From Candidatus Omnitrophota bacterium (GTDB taxonomy: Bacteria > Omnitrophota > Gorgyraeia > Aquiviventales > Aquiviventaceae), in NCBI GenBank assembly GCA_016206585.1, contig JACQRE010000123.1, positions 1 to 10,003 on the forward strand: a stretch of DNA of 10,003 nucleotides. Reading direction: 5' to 3'. The notes under the pieces are model-generated. The model saw only the letters and a program-made list of their open reading frames with translations, had not been told where the DNA came from and made no database searches. This document shows, piece by piece, positions 1 through 6,688 of this stretch. Each line of letters opens with the position of its first letter. Within the stretch, counting starts at the first letter, position 1. Both the position numbers and the translations under genes were made by a program.

Positions 1-327
1 CTTGCCCATCCGAACGGCCAGCAGCGCCTGGCCCAAGGTGTTGTTGATCTTGTGCGCGCCGGTGTGCAGGAGGTCTTCCCGCTTGAGGTAGACGGTGACT
101 CCGCCCAGCGCCCGGCTCAAGCGTGTGGCTTCATAGAGCGGGGTGGGGCGGCCGGCGTAGGTGGAGAGGAGCGTGCGCAGCTCGCGCCGGAACCCGGGAT
201 CGCGCCGGGCGTTAGCGTAGGCGCGCGCCAGCTCCTCGAGCGCGGCCATGACCGTTTCCGGCACAAATTGGCCCCCGTACGGCCCGAAATGGCCGCGGCG
301 ATCCGGTACGCTTTGTCGTCGTATCAT
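1..327 (-). CDS. trpB: Tryptophan synthase beta chain, N-terminal part (cut by window edge)
   Basis: TrpB is the PLP-dependent subunit that condenses indole with L-serine to make tryptophan, acting with TrpA in the cytoplasm. Reading the minus strand from the ATG at 327 gives 109 codons open to the window edge. The N-terminus has the family signature GPYGGQFVPET (residues 15-25), followed by RPTPLYEA (60-67), YLKREDLLHTGAHK (80-93) and INNTLGQALLA (94-104). Lys93 in the HTGAHK motif is the expected Schiff-base lysine for PLP. The normal length is about 400 residues, so roughly three quarters of the protein lies outside. I chose the ATG at 327 because the conserved N-terminus follows directly and no other start codon lies close upstream in frame. 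No Shine-Dalgarno is visible before it. It has its own promoter and lies 149 nt after the preceding gene, apart from trpGDC. The identification is firm. Confidence 0.95.
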   Translation of the reverse strand, partial: MIRRQSVPDRRGHFGPYGGQFVPETVMAALEELARAYANARRDPGFRRELRTLLSTYAGRPTPLYEATRLSRALGGVTVYLKREDLLHTGAHKINNTLGQALLAVRMGK

Positions 328-339
328 GATGAAACAATT

Positions 340-368
340 ATGGTAACCGAACGGCTCAGGAGTGTCAA
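340..368 (-). promoter_or_regulatory. Sigma70-like promoter for trpB, nearly leaderless
   Basis: On the minus strand a perfect -35 box TTGACA (363-368) is followed by exactly 17 bp and then TACCAT (340-345), which matches four of six positions of TATAAT. The trpB start codon begins at 327, only 12 nt after the -10 box. A normal transcription start 6-8 nt downstream of the -10 would therefore leave a 5' leader of about 5-7 nt, too short for a ribosome binding site. The region is clearly more AT-rich than its surroundings. Transcription from this site is inferred, not shown. Confidence 0.6.
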
Positions 369-371
369 ACG

Positions 372-397
372 TGTGAGCGGATTGTGTGAGCGGATTG
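372..397. repeat. Perfect 13-bp tandem repeat (two copies) upstream of the trpB promoter
   Basis: The unit tgtgagcggattg occurs at 372-384 and again at 385-397 with no mismatch and no spacer. It ends 3 bp from the -35 box of the putative trpB promoter. This position suits a pair of activator or repressor sites, but it could also be a recent slippage duplication. The unit shares eleven bases (tgtgagcggat) with the left half of the E. coli lac operator. I regard that as probably chance, or at most a hint of a LacI/GalR-type half-site. Confidence 0.7.
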
Positions 398-476
398 GGC
401 CTCCGGCGGGCCCCCGCCCCCAGCTGTTCGGAGCCGACCCGACGGGGGTAGAAGAGGAACGAACAAGCCTGGAAGG

Positions 477-1472
477 TTAGACGGTGAAGAGGGAGAGGCG
501 GCGGCCGAGGCGGCGGCGGCGGGCTCGGCGGACGATCTCAGCACCCAGCGCCACGTCGTGGATGGCGAGGCCGGTGGCGTCGAAGACGGTGATCTCATGG
601 TCAGCGCGGCGGCCGCGCGCGCGGCCGATCAGGATGTCGCCGAGCGTGGCGTGGATGTCGCACGGGCGAAACTGGCCGCGGCGGATGGGCACGTTGAGCT
701 CGCCGCCGTGGATCGCCTGCTCGCGCTCATCCACAACCACGAGCGCCTCGCGCAGGATGGCGGGGTCGAGCTCTTGCTTGCCCGGCGCGTCCGCCCCGAC
801 GGCGTTGATGTGCGTGCCCGGAGCGAGCCAGGCCCGCCGGACGAGGGGGTGATGGGACGGCGTGAGCGTCACCACGACGTCCGCCTCACGGACGCACCGC
901 TCGATCGTCGCGGAGGGTTCGAAGACGACCCCGCGCAGCCGGCGGCGCATCCGCCGGCAGAGCCGCGCGGCTTCCTGCGGACGAGGTCCCCACACCCGCA
1001 CCCAGCACAGCGCGAACAGGGCGGCCAGCGCCTCAAGCTGCGCGTCGGCCTGCGCGCCGCAGCCGACCAGCCCGACGATGCGGCTGTCGCGCCGGGCGAG
1101 TGTGTGGGCCGCCACCGCCGCGGAGGCCGCGGTGCGCAGCTTCGTGATGAGCAGCCCGTCCATGACCGCCAGCGGGACACCGGTCGTCGGATCGTTGATG
1201 ACGATGACCGCCATGACCGTCGGCAGGCCGTGTCGCGGGTTGCGCGCGTGGACGTTCACCCATTTGATGCCGGCGGCGGGCGGGTAGCACAGGGACGCGG
1301 GCATCGCGCGGAAATCGTCGCCGCGCGGGAGGTTCAGGTAGAGCTTGGGAGGCATGACCGCTTCGCCCCGCGCCATCGTCTTGAACGCCGTCCGCACCAC
1401 GCGGATCGCCGTGCGCACGTCGATGAGCCGTGCCACGTCCCGCTGCGTGAGGATCAGCGTCTGGGGGGTCAT
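477..1472 (-). CDS. Ornithine cyclodeaminase / alanine dehydrogenase family (mu-crystallin family) NAD-dependent enzyme
   Basis: This 331-residue protein is full length for the OCD/mu-crystallin family, whose members include ornithine cyclodeaminase and archaeal-type alanine dehydrogenase. Visible motifs are KWVNVHARNP (70-79, substrate-binding lysine), ITKLRTAA (109-116), a nucleotide-binding turn VGCGAQAD (136-143), GADAPGKQELD (226-236, with the expected catalytic aspartate at 228), GGELNVP (256-262) and FDATGLAIHD (297-306). In my recollection the ADAPGKQEL wording resembles alanine dehydrogenase-like members more than true ornithine cyclodeaminases, which usually read DCPGKTEL. Substrate specificity is therefore open. 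The ATG at 1472 overlaps the ychF stop in an ATGA junction, which points to translational coupling. The C-terminus is very basic (RRARRRRLGRR, 315-325). It is the last gene before the trpB promoter region. Confidence 0.85.
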   Translation of the reverse strand: MTPQTLILTQRDVARLIDVRTAIRVVRTAFKTMARGEAVMPPKLYLNLPRGDDFRAMPASLCYPPAAGIKWVNVHARNPRHGLPTVMAVIVINDPTTGVPLAVMDGLLITKLRTAASAAVAAHTLARRDSRIVGLVGCGAQADAQLEALAALFALCWVRVWGPRPQEAARLCRRMRRRLRGVVFEPSATIERCVREADVVVTLTPSHHPLVRRAWLAPGTHINAVGADAPGKQELDPAILREALVVVDEREQAIHGGELNVPIRRGQFRPCDIHATLGDILIGRARGRRADHEITVFDATGLAIHDVALGAEIVRRARRRRLGRRLSLFTV

Positions 1473-2563
1473 GCCTGTCCAATCTTAAAGTGCACGACGT
1501 CCCCGTCCTGCACGGCGTACTCCTTCCCTTCCAGCCGCAGCACGCCCTGGGCGCGGGCCGCCGCCTCGCTACCGCACTGCACCAACTGTTCCGCCTGGAT
1601 CACCTCGGCCCGGATGAAGTGGCGCTCGAAGTCGGTGTGGATCGTCCCCGCGGCCTGCGGCGCCTTCGTGCCCGAGCGCACCGTCCAGGCCTGCAGGATG
1701 TTGGAGGCGGTCGTGAAGAACGTCACGAGGCGCAGCAGCGCGTAGCCCCGGCGGATCACCTGCGGCAGCGCCGACTCGGTCACGCCGAGCTCCCGCATCA
1801 TCTCGGCGCGGTCGGCCGCCTCCAGCTCGACCAGCTCCGCCTCCAGCTTGGCGCAGAAGACCACCACCTCAGCCCCCTCGCGCTGGGCCAGCTGCCGGAT
1901 CTGCTCGACCCAGCCGGAGGAGCGTTGGCCGTCCTCGCCGATGTTCACCGCGTAGAGGACCGGCTTCGCGCTCAGCAGCTCGATCCCGAAACTCCTGGGA
2001 TGCGCCTCCGGCGCGAGCCCCAGGTGGCGGATCGGCTGCCCCTTGGCGAGGGCCGCATGCCAGCGCTCGAGATGCCCCGTGAGTGTGACCGCCTGCTTGT
2101 CGCCGCCTTTCGCGAGCTTGTGCTCTTTCTCCGTGCGCCGCTCGACGACCTCCAGGTCCTTGAGGAGCAGCTCCGTGTGGACCACCTCGATGTCGCGCAA
2201 GGGATCCGCCTCGCCCATGGGGTGGGCCACGTTCGGATCCTCGAAGCCGCGCACGACGTGCAGGATCGCATCCACGCCGAGGATGTGGCTGAGGAACTGG
2301 TTGCCCAGCCCTTCGCCCTGGTGCGCCCCTTTGACGAGGCCGGCGATGTCGACGAACTCGATGCTCGTGGGGATGATCTGCTGGGGGGCGAGGCAGGCCG
2401 CCAGCGCGTCAAGCCGCGGATCCGCGACCTGGGCCACGCCGACGTGCTGGTCGATCGTCGTGAAGGGGTACGGGGCGACGGCCGCGTGCGCGGCGGTCAG
2501 CGCGTTGAAGAGGGTCGACTTCCCCGCGTTGGGCAGTCCCACGAGGCCGAGCTTCGTCCCCAT
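1469..2563 (-). CDS. ychF: Redox-regulated ATPase YchF (Obg/OLA1 family)
   Basis: YchF is a universally conserved P-loop protein that, unlike other Obg-like proteins, prefers ATP. It associates with ribosomes and is linked to stress responses. The 364-residue protein matches the usual length. The Walker A/G1 motif GLPNAGKST lies at 9-17, a switch I element YPFTTI at 32-37, G3 DIAGLVKGA at 72-80, the NxxE-type G4 motif (NIGE, 207-210) that goes with ATP preference, and a G5-like CAKLEAEL at 237-244. A central coiled-coil region spans about 125-170. A C-terminal TGS domain (about 280-364) contains FFTTASNILQAWTVRSGTKA-like sequence, HTDFERHFIRAEV and the final GDVVHFKIG. P-loop position 4 is Ala rather than the more common Val. 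The start lies 3 nt after the stop of the EamA-type gene without a clear Shine-Dalgarno, so coupling is likely. The stop overlaps the next gene by 4 nt. Confidence 0.96.
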   Translation of the reverse strand: MGTKLGLVGLPNAGKSTLFNALTAAHAAVAPYPFTTIDQHVGVAQVADPRLDALAACLAPQQIIPTSIEFVDIAGLVKGAHQGEGLGNQFLSHILGVDAILHVVRGFEDPNVAHPMGEADPLRDIEVVHTELLLKDLEVVERRTEKEHKLAKGGDKQAVTLTGHLERWHAALAKGQPIRHLGLAPEAHPRSFGIELLSAKPVLYAVNIGEDGQRSSGWVEQIRQLAQREGAEVVVFCAKLEAELVELEAADRAEMMRELGVTESALPQVIRRGYALLRLVTFFTTASNILQAWTVRSGTKAPQAAGTIHTDFERHFIRAEVIQAEQLVQCGSEAAARAQGVLRLEGKEYAVQDGDVVHFKIGQA

Positions 2564-2566
2564 GCG

Positions 2567-2986
2567 TTATTTGCGGAGGAGGATCACGCCCACCACCACG
2601 CACACCACGCCCAGCACGCGGGAGAGCGTGAGCGGTTCGCGCAGGATCCACCAGCCGAGGATCGCGGCGACCAGCGGATACGCGCCGGCCACCGGGGTGA
2701 CCTGGGACAGCGCCCCGGACTGCAGCGCGCGGTAGAACGCCATCTGGCCGACGAAGCTCGCGAGCAGCCCCCCGCCGGCCAAGAGGAAGATGGAGGACCA
2801 GGAGAGCGTCCGGATCGCCTGCCACGGCGACCAGATCCACCCGAAGAGGAGGACGCCGGCCACGACGCCGAGGCTGCGGACCATCACGCCAATGGTCGGT
2901 GCCGTGTGTCCCAGCCCGACCTTTTCCATGAGGGGCACGACACCCCAGATGCCTGCCGTGAGAAGCGCCCAGAGGAATGCCGTCAT
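2567..2986 (-). CDS. Half-size EamA/DMT-superfamily membrane protein
   Basis: This 139-residue, strongly hydrophobic protein corresponds to a single EamA domain. Classical drug/metabolite transporters carry two such domains in about 300 residues. Five membrane segments are apparent: about 3-22, 32-52, 64-84, 94-115 and 122-137. The C-terminal half has the usual EamA pattern, with AFYRAL (83-88), TPVAGAYPLVAAILGW (97-112), REPLT (116-120) and a final Gly/Val-rich helix. Small single-domain members are expected to work as dimers in the inner membrane. The transported substrate cannot be deduced. The ATG at 2986 has a good Shine-Dalgarno (GGGAG, six nt upstream) and follows the THEP1-type gene by 22 nt. 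ychF begins 3 nt after its stop, so the two are almost certainly cotranscribed. Confidence 0.85.
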   Translation of the reverse strand: MTAFLWALLTAGIWGVVPLMEKVGLGHTAPTIGVMVRSLGVVAGVLLFGWIWSPWQAIRTLSWSSIFLLAGGGLLASFVGQMAFYRALQSGALSQVTPVAGAYPLVAAILGWWILREPLTLSRVLGVVCVVVGVILLRK

Positions 2987-3008
2987 GGTGTGCTCCCAAC
3001 CCCGTAGG

Positions 3009-3740
3009 TTACTGGTGACGGAACTGCTGCCACAACCGCCGGAACCGGCTTTCGAAAATCAGGTGGTAGAGCGCCTGCTTGTCTGGAAAGGTCCGCGCCA
3101 CCGCCTCCCGCAGCGCGGCCTGCTGGATCTCGATGTCGATGAGCGGCACCTCGCCCGAGATGATCATCTCGCAGATGCGGTCGGCCTGCCGCTGCAGCGC
3201 GCGGACCGCCTCGTCCTCCGCGCACAGTGCCTGGAGCCGCGCGGTGAGCTCTTCCTCCACCGCGCCGCGGTTGGCCGTGGAGAGCGGCACGATCTCCACG
3301 TCCTTGCGCCGCTTCAGCGCGTGCAGAAACGGGATCGGCGAGATGCCGGCGGTCGCGATGACCGACGGGCCGCGGTCAAACGCCTCCTGCACCGCCTGCC
3401 GGAACGGTTCGGAGCAGAGCTCCATCCGGCCCAGCTCATCCAGGAAGAGGAGGAACGCGTGCTGGATGCCCCGCTGGATGACCGGCACGGCGACGTCGTC
3501 GAGCACCGAGACGTTCACTTTGTACGGGCCGACGCGCACCCCGCCCTCCATCCGCCGGTGGGCGAGGAGGACCTGCCGGCCGTCGAGCGGGCTGAGCCAG
3601 AAGCCCATCCGCTGCTCCTGCTCCCGGAACTCCTCGGTGAGAAATCCGTCGATCGGACCGTGGCGGACCGCCTGGATGAGCCGCTTGAGGAGCGTCGTCT
3701 TCCCGATGCCGGGACGGCCCACGATGAGGAGGTGCTTCAT
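3009..3740 (-). CDS. THEP1-family P-loop NTPase with C-terminal extension
   Basis: The first 165 or so residues match the THEP1 nucleoside-triphosphatase family (NTPase_1), which hydrolyses NTPs in vitro and whose cellular role is uncertain. The Walker A motif GRPGIGKTT is at 8-16. A family block DGFLTEEFRE lies at 31-40, with GFWLSPLDGR at 46-55 and RVGPYKVNV at 69-77. The Walker B region LLFLDELGRMEL spans 97-108. Family members are usually about 170-190 residues. This protein has 243, and residues from about 170 onward form a mostly helical, charged extension (AEDEAVRALQRQADRI, then EIQQAALREAV, ending in FRRLWQQFRHQ) that I do not recognise. The ATG at 3740 follows the previous stop by 15 nt and has GAGGT just upstream. 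The family assignment is fairly firm; the biological function is unknown. Confidence 0.85.
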   Translation of the reverse strand: MKHLLIVGRPGIGKTTLLKRLIQAVRHGPIDGFLTEEFREQEQRMGFWLSPLDGRQVLLAHRRMEGGVRVGPYKVNVSVLDDVAVPVIQRGIQHAFLLFLDELGRMELCSEPFRQAVQEAFDRGPSVIATAGISPIPFLHALKRRKDVEIVPLSTANRGAVEEELTARLQALCAEDEAVRALQRQADRICEMIISGEVPLIDIEIQQAALREAVARTFPDKQALYHLIFESRFRRLWQQFRHQ

Positions 3741-3755
3741 GCGACCTCGACGCGG

Positions 3756-4175
3756 CTATTCGAGCGGAAGGCGCTTGCTGCGGCCGCGCTTGTCGAAGTA
3801 GCCGAGCGTCGGCAGGATCGGCGCGTACTGTTCCGGGTACGGGAGGCAAAAGGTCACCATCTCATACAACCCCACCGCCGTGCGGATAGCCCCCCGCACC
3901 GCCCCCCGGGCCGTCCCGGTCAGGAAGCTGCCCGCCGTGTCGCTCTGCGAGGAGTGCTGGTGGATGGTGTAGGGGATCTCGAGCCAGCCGCCGAGAAAGT
4001 TGGTCGCCCCGCGCCCGAGCTTGTCGAGGGCCGGCTGGACGTTGTAGCGGCTCATGGTGTCCTCGATCCGATCTCCTCCGGATGCCGCGGAGGAGTCCGT
4101 GGCGGCCCAGGCCGTCGGCACGCTCAACCCCACGACACAGGCCCCCACCGCCACCCAGCGACCGCGCACACGCAT
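3756..4175 (-). CDS. Exosortase system-associated protein, TIGR04073 family
   Basis: A 139-residue secreted protein. Residues 1-24 form a typical signal peptide: a basic MRVRGR start, a hydrophobic core, and AWA before the likely cleavage site. The mature part carries the features I associate with TIGR04073, a short family of unknown function reported alongside exosortase/PEP-CTERM systems. These are KLGRGATNFLGGWLEIP (52-68), a small/glycine-rich stretch GTARGAVRGAIRTAVG (87-102), and YEMVTFCLPYP (104-114) followed by a C-terminal proline/tyrosine segment. I see no PEP-CTERM tail and no lipobox. No exosortase gene is in the window, so the system link rests on family knowledge only. Its start overlaps the radC stop by one base (TGATG), implying coupled translation. 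Confidence 0.75.
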   Translation of the reverse strand: MRVRGRWVAVGACVVGLSVPTAWAATDSSAASGGDRIEDTMSRYNVQPALDKLGRGATNFLGGWLEIPYTIHQHSSQSDTAGSFLTGTARGAVRGAIRTAVGLYEMVTFCLPYPEQYAPILPTLGYFDKRGRSKRLPLE

Positions 4176-4924
4176 CAGCGTCCTCTCCTGTTGTTCCTGG
4201 CCCGTCCGGCGGGCACGCGACCCTCCGGCATCGCGCCGCTGGCCCGCAGGCTGACCACCCCCTGCGCGGCGACGATCAGATGGTCGACCACTTCAATCCC
4301 CAGCAGCTCCCCGGCCGCCGCCAGCCGCCGCGTCAGCTCGAGATCGTGCGCCGAGGGCTCCGGATCGCCGGAGGGATGGTTGTGCGCGACGAGGACGGCG
4401 GCGGCCGACGCGGCGATCGCCTCCTTGAACAGCTCGCGCGGGTGGACGAGGCTCGCCGAGAGGCTGCCGACGGCAATCGGGGCAAGACGAATGAGCCGAT
4501 GGCGGTTGTCCAGGAGGAGGGCCACGACGTGCTCCTTCGGCTTGTCCAGCAGGTGGGGCCGCAGGAGTGCTGCGGCCGCCTCGACGCTGTCGACGACGGG
4601 CCGGTCCCCGGCGTCACCCGGAGCCACCCGCCTGGCCACCTCGACCGCCGCCTTGAGCTGCACCGCCTTGGCCGGCCCGATGCCGCGCACCGCGCAGAGC
4701 CGCTCGACCGACGCCTCCGCGATCCCGCGCAGCGACCCGAACGCCGCGAGCAGCCGCCGAGCGCTGACCAGCACCGATTCCCCGGCGATGCCGCGGCCCA
4801 AGAGGCACGCCAACAGCTCCTGCTCGGAGAGCGATTCCGCCCCCAGGCGGGTCAACCGCTCCCGCGGACGCTCGGAGCGCGGCAGATCCAGCACGGTTAA
4901 GCCTGCAGACATGGACTCGCGCAT
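4175..4924 (-). CDS. radC: RadC family protein with JAMM/MPN domain
   Basis: RadC-like proteins (JAB/MPN, historically called DNA repair protein RadC) have a helix-hairpin-helix followed by a metal-binding JAMM domain. Their exact function is unsettled and a role in DNA repair is doubtful. Here the N-terminal SERPRERLTRLGAESLSEQE block lies at 17-36, the helix-hairpin-helix (VRGIGPAKAVQLKAA) at 79-93, and the MPN domain from about 110. The JAMM zinc motif is complete: His181, His183, Ser191 and Asp194 in HNHPSGDPEPSAHD. The assumed ATG at 4924 gives 249 residues and lies 11 nt after the DUF2207 stop, with GGTGA about 11 nt upstream. A GTG at 4942 and an ATG at 4912 are alternatives, and the conserved part begins near residue 11, so 4912 is quite possible. 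The C-terminus is basic (RARNNRRGR). Confidence 0.93.
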   Translation of the reverse strand: MRESMSAGLTVLDLPRSERPRERLTRLGAESLSEQELLACLLGRGIAGESVLVSARRLLAAFGSLRGIAEASVERLCAVRGIGPAKAVQLKAAVEVARRVAPGDAGDRPVVDSVEAAAALLRPHLLDKPKEHVVALLLDNRHRLIRLAPIAVGSLSASLVHPRELFKEAIAASAAAVLVAHNHPSGDPEPSAHDLELTRRLAAAGELLGIEVVDHLIVAAQGVVSLRASGAMPEGRVPAGRARNNRRGR

Positions 4925-4935
4925 CTTAGCACACT

Positions 4936-6678
4936 TCACCACGCGCCGCCCCCGCCACCGCCGCCTCCCCCGCCGGAGGAGCCCCCGCCGCTAAAGCCGC
5001 TGCTGCTGGAGGAGGGGGGCGACGAGAACACGCGGCTCATGGACGCCGTCGCCTGATGCAGGTCGGCCCCGAGCCGGCTGGGCGAGAAGGTGTCCCACGT
5101 CCCCGCATACCACGAGGGCGGCTGGGTCACGAGACCTTCGAACGCCTTCGCCCAGTGATGGGCGACCCCGAACGCCACAGCGTACGGGAGGCAGCGCTCG
5201 AAGAGCGATGGATCGTTGAGCCGTCGGATGCGGTCCTGGTCGGTGCGCCGCAGGAACTCGAGGAACCCGAAGATGCGGCCGGTGACCTCCGACCCTTTGA
5301 GCGTGCGCCGCGGCATCGCCAGCCCGATCAGGATGATGCTCATCGCCGAGAGGACTGCCGCGACGAGCACGGGGACCGTTGGAAGCTGGTGCCACGGTTG
5401 CGCCCCCAGGAGGCCTCCCCACAGCAGGATCCCCGCCGCCGCCCCGCCCAGCGTATACACCAGACGAACCTTCTGGGGGTTCCCTTCGAGATACCCGGCT
5501 CCGATCAGGCTCAGATACACCTGCTCCGAGAGGCCCGGCAGGTGCTCGTAGAACTCATGCTTGAGGTCGGAGAGCTTCACGATGTCGCCGGCCTTCCACC
5601 CTGCGCCGAAGAGGTGCTGGAGAAAGGCCTGCTCATGCGGCTTGAGGCGCGCGCACTCCGGCTCGGACTTCAGGCTCACCAGCCGGTAGTCCGACACCCC
5701 GCCGCTGAACAGCGGGGCGATGAGGCTGAGCTGCGGCGAGGTGACCGGCTCGATGCGCAGGGAGCCGCGCACCGCCAGGTCGATGATCGTCGAGGTGAGG
5801 TCCCGCAGGTTCGCCTGCTGATCCATCAGCGCGCCGACTTCTGCGGGGCTGAGGCCGTCCGGCGGCTCGTACTGGACGACCTGGGAGCGCGGCGGCTTGG
5901 GATCGCGCCCGCGCGTGTTCCAGAGCCACCCCATGGCTGCGAGGACCACCAACGGGATGCCGTAGACCCAGTTGTCCTGGAGCCACCAGCCGAGCACCTG
6001 GCGGCCCGAGGGCGGATGGACCACCCCGCGCGACCAGGCGACCGCGGCGGTCAGCCCTTCATACGGTTGGAGGGCGCGCGCGGGCTCGAAGACCACCCGC
6101 TCGCCGAAGCGGTGCAGCTCCTCCTCCCGCAAGCGGTCGGTCGACCCGTACCCGCCGAGGAACGCGAGGCTGCGCACGTCGCGCACGGCGGGCGGCAGCA
6201 CGAGCTCCGCCCGGACGCGGCGCATGGGCACGGCCCACTCGTGGCCGGTGAGGTTCCAGTAGCACTCATCGGGGTCCGGGAAGAACCGGATCGCCCCCCG
6301 CTGCACCTCGTAGACGAGGCGGTAGGTCTGCAGGCCGGTCACGGTCGCGTCGGGATCGCCGATGCGGATGCGGCGGTAGCGGCCGGCCGCCTCCAGCCGG
6401 TAGCGCCAGGGCTGGCCGTTGCGGTCGGTCACCTCGCGGACGCGCAGGCGCAGCCGGAAGTGCTGGCCGATCCGGTCGGTGTAGTGGACGGGGATGTCGC
6501 GGTAGATGCCGTGGCGGGACTCGCCGGTGAAGTTCGCGAGGATCGTCTCCATCACCGTCGCGGTGGCATCCTCGTGGACGAGCACCTGGGTCTCGAAACT
6601 GGCGATCTCCCAGGCGTGCGCCGCCGGGCTGGAGGCGGCCGCGAGCAGCCACCCGATCCACCACACACGGGATCGCAT
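4936..6678 (-). CDS. DUF2207 domain membrane protein with poly-glycine C-terminus
   Basis: A 580-residue predicted membrane protein of the DUF2207 family (YciQ-like), function unknown. A signal peptide covers 1-22 (MRSRVWW, hydrophobic core, AHA). The extracytoplasmic domain (about 23-230) contains HGIYRDIPVHYTDR (56-69), CYWNLTGHEWAVP (139-151) and a YEGLTAAVAW element (206-215). A membrane segment spans about 237-254, then GRDPKPP and EPPDGLSPAEVGAL (271-284), followed by a cytoplasmic winged-helix-like part. Two further membrane helices lie near 407-424 and 433-454. Later come GFLEFLRRTDQDRI (471-484) and LFERCLPYAVAFGVAHHW (492-509). The tail is Ser/Gly-rich from 551 and ends in ten consecutive glycines plus AW, which is common in this family. 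I chose the ATG at 6678, 10 nt after lemA. A start at 6732 would add 18 basic residues, overlap lemA by 44 nt and bury the signal peptide. It forms a pair with lemA. Confidence 0.88.
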   Translation of the reverse strand: MRSRVWWIGWLLAAASSPAAHAWEIASFETQVLVHEDATATVMETILANFTGESRHGIYRDIPVHYTDRIGQHFRLRLRVREVTDRNGQPWRYRLEAAGRYRRIRIGDPDATVTGLQTYRLVYEVQRGAIRFFPDPDECYWNLTGHEWAVPMRRVRAELVLPPAVRDVRSLAFLGGYGSTDRLREEELHRFGERVVFEPARALQPYEGLTAAVAWSRGVVHPPSGRQVLGWWLQDNWVYGIPLVVLAAMGWLWNTRGRDPKPPRSQVVQYEPPDGLSPAEVGALMDQQANLRDLTSTIIDLAVRGSLRIEPVTSPQLSLIAPLFSGGVSDYRLVSLKSEPECARLKPHEQAFLQHLFGAGWKAGDIVKLSDLKHEFYEHLPGLSEQVYLSLIGAGYLEGNPQKVRLVYTLGGAAAGILLWGGLLGAQPWHQLPTVPVLVAAVLSAMSIILIGLAMPRRTLKGSEVTGRIFGFLEFLRRTDQDRIRRLNDPSLFERCLPYAVAFGVAHHWAKAFEGLVTQPPSWYAGTWDTFSPSRLGADLHQATASMSRVFSSPPSSSSSGFSGGGSSGGGGGGGGGGAW

Positions 6679-6688
6679 GCGCGGCGCG

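Noticed and set aside
397..413. A GC hairpin (5-bp stem, 7-base loop) after the OCD-family gene, considered as an intrinsic terminator.
   Set aside because: The stem is short and no U-run follows on the minus strand, and such hairpins arise easily in this GC-rich stretch.
398..476. A T-box, trp leader peptide or attenuator upstream of trpB.
   Set aside because: The likely promoter lies after this region and almost touches the start codon, and I see no run of Trp codons or paired attenuator stems.
52..480. A 142-codon plus-strand frame at the left end.
   Set aside because: It is antisense to the clear trpB N-terminus and covers its promoter; the translation resembles no known protein.
2790..4994. 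A 734-codon open frame on the plus strand, and other long plus-strand frames at 558-1745, 1490-3007 and 5056-6759.
   Set aside because: They run antisense to well-supported genes (THEP1, TIGR04073, radC, ychF, OCD, DUF2207), show low-complexity Arg/Ala/Pro/His composition and no recognisable domain. In GC-rich DNA stop codons are rare, so such antisense frames are expected.
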